A stretch of DNA of 64,000 nucleotides. It comes from an uncultured Acetatifactor sp. Lineage in GTDB: Bacteria; Bacillota; Clostridia; Lachnospirales; Lachnospiraceae. The notes under the pieces were generated by a model. The model worked only from the letters and a program-made list of their open reading frames with translations, did not search any database and was not told the DNA's origin. Location: contig CAJUGL010000005.1 of the NCBI GenBank assembly GCA_910586515.1, forward strand, positions 43,083-107,082. Direction: 5' to 3'. The position numbers and the translations under genes were made by a program. Shown here one piece after another: positions 60,064-64,000 of this stretch; position 1 is the stretch's first letter, and every line of letters begins with the position of its first letter.

Positions 60064-62031
60064 TCAGTACCCCATCATTCCCTTTATCTCGTCAATATCC
60101 TCCTTTACGGCTCCATACACCTCTACCACCTCATCTCCTGCGACATAGATAATAACGGGCATTTCCGGATTATGCCCCTCAGCTGCCCGAAACTGCTCAT
60201 CCAATACATCCCGGCGGGCAGAGAACAAATCCTCAGCCGTATATTTACGCCCCTCTTCCGTAAAATACCGCTGGATAAACTTCCAGGCCTGCTCCTTATC
60301 CCTGCTGTTCGCATTGATTCCATAGCAGTCTATGGGCCGCAGAGCCATACCGTTTCCCTCCGCTCCGGGAAATCCCGTGTACCGCGCATCCTCTCCCCAG
60401 GCAGAACCGTGGTACAGGAAGCTTTCCACATCGCTGATCAGCACAGACTCCCAGAACATTCCCCCCTGCCTCCTGACCGTTTCTTCCGGATTGTAGACTC
60501 TGTTTTTTGGTAAATAATTTTCTATTTTCCGATATATATTCCGCGCCTCCGCGTCAGCTTCGGCACAGCCATAATCTTCCAGCTTCTCCTTCCACTCCTG
60601 CCGGTCCATGCCGTATTCCAGGAATTCCGCCTCTGTCTCCGCCCTTTCCATGCTCTCCAGGCACTCTGCCGCGGTCCAGTTTCCTTCCTCACCGGCCCAT
60701 TTCTCCTTGGTAATTATAGCCTCTATCCCAAAAGTCACAGGCATCCCATAGAGCTTCCCCTCCTGAAGCTGCGCCTCATACAGCGGCTCCACAAGATCCG
60801 CTTTCTCCACCGCTCCGCCTCTCTCCAGATAAGGCGTCAACTCCTCCAGCATTCCCTCGTTTGTCAGCCTCTCCTCCGCCTCGGAACAGCCTCTGAAAGC
60901 AAGAATATCCGGCCCCTTTCCGGCACGTATATCCTTCTCCAGCTTTTCCGCAGCCTCCCTGGCATCTGTCCCGTAATCCACAATGGAAATCCTCCCTTCA
61001 GATTCCCTGTTGTACCCGGCCACAGCCCGCCTCAGCCACACATTCTCTCCAAAACAGCCCAAAGTCAGCCAAGTCTTCTCTGTCCTGTTTTTCTCTGTCT
61101 GATTCCCCTCTGTCTTTCTGCCTTCCTGTTCGTTTTCCCCATCCCCCGTAAAAAGAATATCCGTTAAAACCCCTTCTTCATCCGCCAGGCAATGCAGTCC
61201 GTCCCCGCTCCGATATACAGCCAGCACATCGTCTCCCACAATCCCCCAGTCCGTCCATGTACAGAGAAGCCTGGTCTCCCCGCTGTCGCTGCAGCCGTAA
61301 AGAGCCGAATCCGTACTGATCAGCATATCTCCCTCCTCCGAAGCGGAACAGACATAATGGCCGGAATCCGGAAGCCCTGTAACTTTCCGGGCTTCCCCGG
61401 ATTCCCGGTCATACAGGGAAAAGCTTTCTCCCGTCTCGTCAAAGCCATGCACCAGCACGGATTTCAGCCCGGCGCACTCAGGCAGCTCTCCAGAAGCCTC
61501 TTTCCGGTTAAATCTGCCCAACTCACGCCCTGTTTCGTCCAAAAGCAGGCAGTCGTATTCGGAACAAAAAAAGATCGTTCCCTCAGGATCCGCCCTCAGA
61601 CGCCGGGAAAAGAGAAAACCTCCCTTCTCCAGAAACTCGTCCAGCAGAAAGAGATCTTCTTTCCCGCCTTCGGAAGTGCATCTTTTCAGCCAGATCCCGC
61701 TATCCTTCCCTGTGTCCTTCCGTATGATATAGTACACTCCGCCCTGACCGTCCGGACAGTAATCTACCAGATTAGTGTCACTGCACACAAATACAGGCTC
61801 CTTAAGCGCTTCCCCAGCGTACAGCCAAAGTCCGCCGTTTACCCGAAACGCCGCCCCTCCGTTATTCGCTCTGGCCTCTTTTACCATGAGCGGCTCTGTC
61901 TGACAGATGACACGCTCCTGTCTCTTCCATACCTGCATACCTTTCTCCGCCTGGCTGTTATCGTTTTTCCACGCACACAATGTTATGATAATGATACTTG
62001 CCAGGGTAATACTCCCAATAAACCGCTTCAT
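60064..62031 (-). CDS. extracellular solute-binding protein with N-terminal propeller-like region
   Basis: The 655-residue protein has a signal or anchor helix (about residues 4-20). A beta-rich half (60-340) follows, with Trp/Gly-Val-Tyr repeats such as GQGGVYYIIRKDTGKDSGIW that may be a beta-propeller. A family 1 solute-binding fold comes next (about 345-655: YGTDAREAAEKLEKDIRAGK, GPDILAF, YGMPVTFGIEAIITKEKW and AWKFIQRYF). It has no lipobox at the expected place (TLC rather than LxGC). The start at 62031 follows AAAGGAG by 7 nt. No ABC permease genes are adjacent, so it may be a sensor partner or use a distant transporter. Confidence 0.75.
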   Translation of the reverse strand: MKRFIGSITLASIIIITLCAWKNDNSQAEKGMQVWKRQERVICQTEPLMVKEARANNGGAAFRVNGGLWLYAGEALKEPVFVCSDTNLVDYCPDGQGGVYYIIRKDTGKDSGIWLKRCTSEGGKEDLFLLDEFLEKGGFLFSRRLRADPEGTIFFCSEYDCLLLDETGRELGRFNRKEASGELPECAGLKSVLVHGFDETGESFSLYDRESGEARKVTGLPDSGHYVCSASEEGDMLISTDSALYGCSDSGETRLLCTWTDWGIVGDDVLAVYRSGDGLHCLADEEGVLTDILFTGDGENEQEGRKTEGNQTEKNRTEKTWLTLGCFGENVWLRRAVAGYNRESEGRISIVDYGTDAREAAEKLEKDIRAGKGPDILAFRGCSEAEERLTNEGMLEELTPYLERGGAVEKADLVEPLYEAQLQEGKLYGMPVTFGIEAIITKEKWAGEEGNWTAAECLESMERAETEAEFLEYGMDRQEWKEKLEDYGCAEADAEARNIYRKIENYLPKNRVYNPEETVRRQGGMFWESVLISDVESFLYHGSAWGEDARYTGFPGAEGNGMALRPIDCYGINANSRDKEQAWKFIQRYFTEEGRKYTAEDLFSARRDVLDEQFRAAEGHNPEMPVIIYVAGDEVVEVYGAVKEDIDEIKGMMGY

Positions 62032-62294
62032 TTTCCGCTCCTTTCCTGCTGCCGCAATCTGCCCTTTATCGGTCGGCAGCCTGCAGCCGCTCCTCAGCGG
62101 TTCTTCCAGGGAAGGACTGAACAGTCCGCCAAAAAGCGGCCTCTGTATTCCCCGAGCCGGAAATACATTGACCGCTTTCTGAACCTTACGTCTGAAACCG
62201 CCTTTGTCGAAATCACGCTGCATTCCTGGCTGCCATACAAGAAGTATAATGAAAAAATACGTCCTGGAAGCATACTATTTTCATCAGAATTGCA

Positions 62295-63653
62295 TCATTT
62301 TTCTGCGGCCTTTCCCCCTTCCAGCTTCGCCTCCACGGTCCTGCGCACATGAAAATAGGCCGGAATCAGGAAAGCGTCCGCAAATATCCACGCAATGGGA
62401 CTGCCCAGCGCCACTCCTGTAAATCCCAGAAGCGGCACCAGCAGGAAGCCGGCCAGCCCTCTGGCAATCATCTCAAACACCCCCGCCAAAATGGCGAAAG
62501 TAGGATATCCTATCCCCTGGATCAGGAAACGAATAATATTCACCAGAGCCAGCGGGAAAAAGAAAATTGTATTTACAATCAACAGAAACCGCACATTGTC
62601 AATGACTCCGGCTTCCGCGGCATCCAGAAACAGCGCAGCCAGCGGCCTGCCCAGAAATATGCTGACAAAAAGAGCGATCACAGAATACCCTGCTCCCAGC
62701 CAGACACAGGATTTCAGCCCCTGACTGATTCTGTCAATTCTTCCCGCTCCCACATTCTGTCCTCCGTAAGTAGCCATTGTGGAACCCATGGCATCAAAAG
62801 GACAGGCAAGGAAACCATATATCCGCCCGGAAGCCGTCACCGCAGCCACCGCATCGGAACCCAATGTATTCGTGGCGCTCTGCAGAATCACACTGCCGAT
62901 AGCCGTGACGGAATACTGCAGCCCCATGGGCACGCCCATACCGCAGAGAGTCCGCATCATGTGACGGTCCGGAGCCCACTCTTCCTTTCTCACCCGCAGT
63001 ATTTCGAACTTTTTCACAATAAACAACAGACAGCACAGCCCCGACACCCCCTGGGAAATCACCGTGGCCCAGGCTGCGCCCTGCACCCCGGTCTTCCAAT
63101 ATAATATAAAGAAGAGATCCAGCCCAACATTCAAAAAAGACGACAAAACCAGAAAAATCACCGGCGTCCTGCTGTCCCCCAGCGCCCGAATGACGCCGGA
63201 AGTCATATTGTAGAGAAAAGTTACCGGAATGCCCAGGAAAATCACCCAGATATACGCATGCGCGCTTTCGATGATATTCTCCGGCGTCCTCATCCAGCGG
63301 AGAATCTGCCCTGCCAGTAAGGTGGTGACTGCCGTCAACACCGCCGCGAAACCTATGGCCAGCCAGACACAGTTTGCCACATACCGCCGAAGTCCCTCCT
63401 GATCCTTTGCTCCGAATTTGTGGGATACAGGAATGGAGAACCCGCTGCATACTCCCATACAGAATCCGATAATCAGGAAATTGATAGAGCCTGTGGACCC
63501 CACTGCCGCCAGGTTCTCCTTGCCCAGAAATCTGCCCACAATCACCGTATCCACCAGGCTGTAAAACTGCTGGAACAGAAACCCAAAAAGAAGCGGCAGC
63601 GAGAACCCCAGAATCAACCTCATGGGGGAGCCTTTTGTCATATCCTTAGTCAT
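62295..63653 (-). CDS. MATE-family efflux transporter
   Basis: The 452-residue protein starts MTKDMTKGSPMRLI, a common Lachnospiraceae MATE opening, and has twelve helices. Motifs are QQFYSLVDTVIVGRFLGKENL, GSTGSINFLI and TSGVIRALGDSRTPVIFLV. It belongs to the same family as the products of 30445-31839 and 58557-59930 but to a different subgroup by sequence. The ATG at 63653 is preferred over a TTG three codons earlier; GGGA lies 5-6 nt before it. The transported compound is unknown. Confidence 0.88.
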   Translation of the reverse strand: MTKDMTKGSPMRLILGFSLPLLFGFLFQQFYSLVDTVIVGRFLGKENLAAVGSTGSINFLIIGFCMGVCSGFSIPVSHKFGAKDQEGLRRYVANCVWLAIGFAAVLTAVTTLLAGQILRWMRTPENIIESAHAYIWVIFLGIPVTFLYNMTSGVIRALGDSRTPVIFLVLSSFLNVGLDLFFILYWKTGVQGAAWATVISQGVSGLCCLLFIVKKFEILRVRKEEWAPDRHMMRTLCGMGVPMGLQYSVTAIGSVILQSATNTLGSDAVAAVTASGRIYGFLACPFDAMGSTMATYGGQNVGAGRIDRISQGLKSCVWLGAGYSVIALFVSIFLGRPLAALFLDAAEAGVIDNVRFLLIVNTIFFFPLALVNIIRFLIQGIGYPTFAILAGVFEMIARGLAGFLLVPLLGFTGVALGSPIAWIFADAFLIPAYFHVRRTVEAKLEGGKAAEK

Positions 63654-63896
63654 AAATCCCAAACCTCTTTTCCGATAATCTTTCCAGGCCGCGCGCCGCC
63701 TGCAGGAAAGTCTCCCGCCTGTGCGCCGCCTGTCATCTTCACAAAATAGTTCCGGAAAAGTATAGACTTTATCCCCCGAAAGCGCAATGTAATTTTTTGC
63801 CCAGATTTGCCCATCAATGTATTATCTTGCCATACCTGTCTGAGCTGACCGCATAGGCAGGGCAGGCTTTCCCCACTGCCGGCACTCAAAGACTCC

Positions 63897-64000
63897 CTAC
63901 ACCAGCCTACAGTCCCACACATCGATTCCCGCATCCTGAAATACATCTCCCAGCCTCTTCCTCACCGCCTCCCTGGTAACCCCCTTCTTCATCACCGCCT
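63897..64000 (-). CDS. C-terminal end of a gene cut by the window edge
   Basis: The minus strand is open from the right edge to a TAG at 63897, with a plausible C-terminus VTREAVRKRLGDVFQDAGID followed by VWDCRLV. There are only 34 residues, too few to name. It is in the same orientation as the MATE gene, 243 bp away, and no gene was seen between. Confidence 0.5.
   Translation of the reverse strand, partial: AVMKKGVTREAVRKRLGDVFQDAGIDVWDCRLV

Noticed and set aside
63650..63946. Minus-strand open frame of about 98 codons near the right edge
   Set aside because: It overlaps the start of the MATE gene and the end of the truncated gene, with no ribosome binding site or family feature.
1..64000. 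tRNA or rRNA genes, replication origin, full-length IS elements or prophage genes
   Set aside because: None was recognised on either strand. Transposase, integrase or phage structural motifs are absent.

Overview
The window looks like a chromosomal segment of an anaerobic Firmicute of the Lachnospiraceae type (Clostridia). The grounds are a moderately high GC content, strong AGGAGG-type ribosome binding sites, ATP-dependent PEP carboxykinase, a T-box leader, the era-yqzL-recO-glyS order, a 1,437-residue acyl-CoA dehydratase activase, and a SpoIID-family protein. This placement is an inference from gene content; no rRNA or other marker is present.

Positions 1-25,300 form one large exopolysaccharide region, mostly on the minus strand. 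At its promoter end (25,291 downward) is a Gram-positive Pel-type biosynthesis operon: PelD (SDR + membrane + GAF + degenerate GGDEF with an RxxD site), PelE, a 747-residue membrane protein, a DUF2194 (PelA-deacetylase-like) protein, PelF, PelG and a DUF2304 protein. It continues into a GT4 and a DPM1-like GT2 glycosyltransferase and two DUF4874/DUF4832 proteins. Beyond these lie three GT2 enzymes on the minus strand and one on the plus strand, a polysaccharide pyruvyl transferase with its FrhB-like ferredoxin partner, and a flippase-like ABC transporter. The far left edge carries a T-box leader reading out of the window.

Positions 25,300-31,900 hold a YihY-type membrane protein, a SpoIID/LytB protein, a 6S RNA candidate with its own promoter and terminator, a GNAT_C-type acyltransferase, an XRE regulator and a MATE transporter. 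Positions 32,100-38,600 hold central carbon genes: pckA, tpiA, pgk, gap, and a PHP-family histidinol phosphatase. Positions 38,800-44,550 hold an HscC-like Hsp70, a DsbA/FrnE-like protein and a large J-like TPR protein. Positions 44,700-48,600 are an era-yqzL-recO-lipoprotein-glyS block. Positions 48,700-53,800 hold an M16 peptidase, an unknown protein, a sigma-like protein without promoter-recognition regions and a rhomboid-like membrane protein. The right end has the dehydratase activase, two more MATE transporters, an orphan solute-binding protein and a truncated gene.

The most unusual signal is non-coding. Two related families of very small palindromic insertions (27 and 32 bp) are present, plus a 188-bp relative. 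All are flanked by 8-bp direct repeats (exact in three cases, 7 of 8 in two). Most sit on or next to stop codons or a terminator. The GTAA-type ends and 8-bp duplications resemble the IS66 family, but no transposase is present here. A separate structured repeat follows or adjoins terminators at four places.
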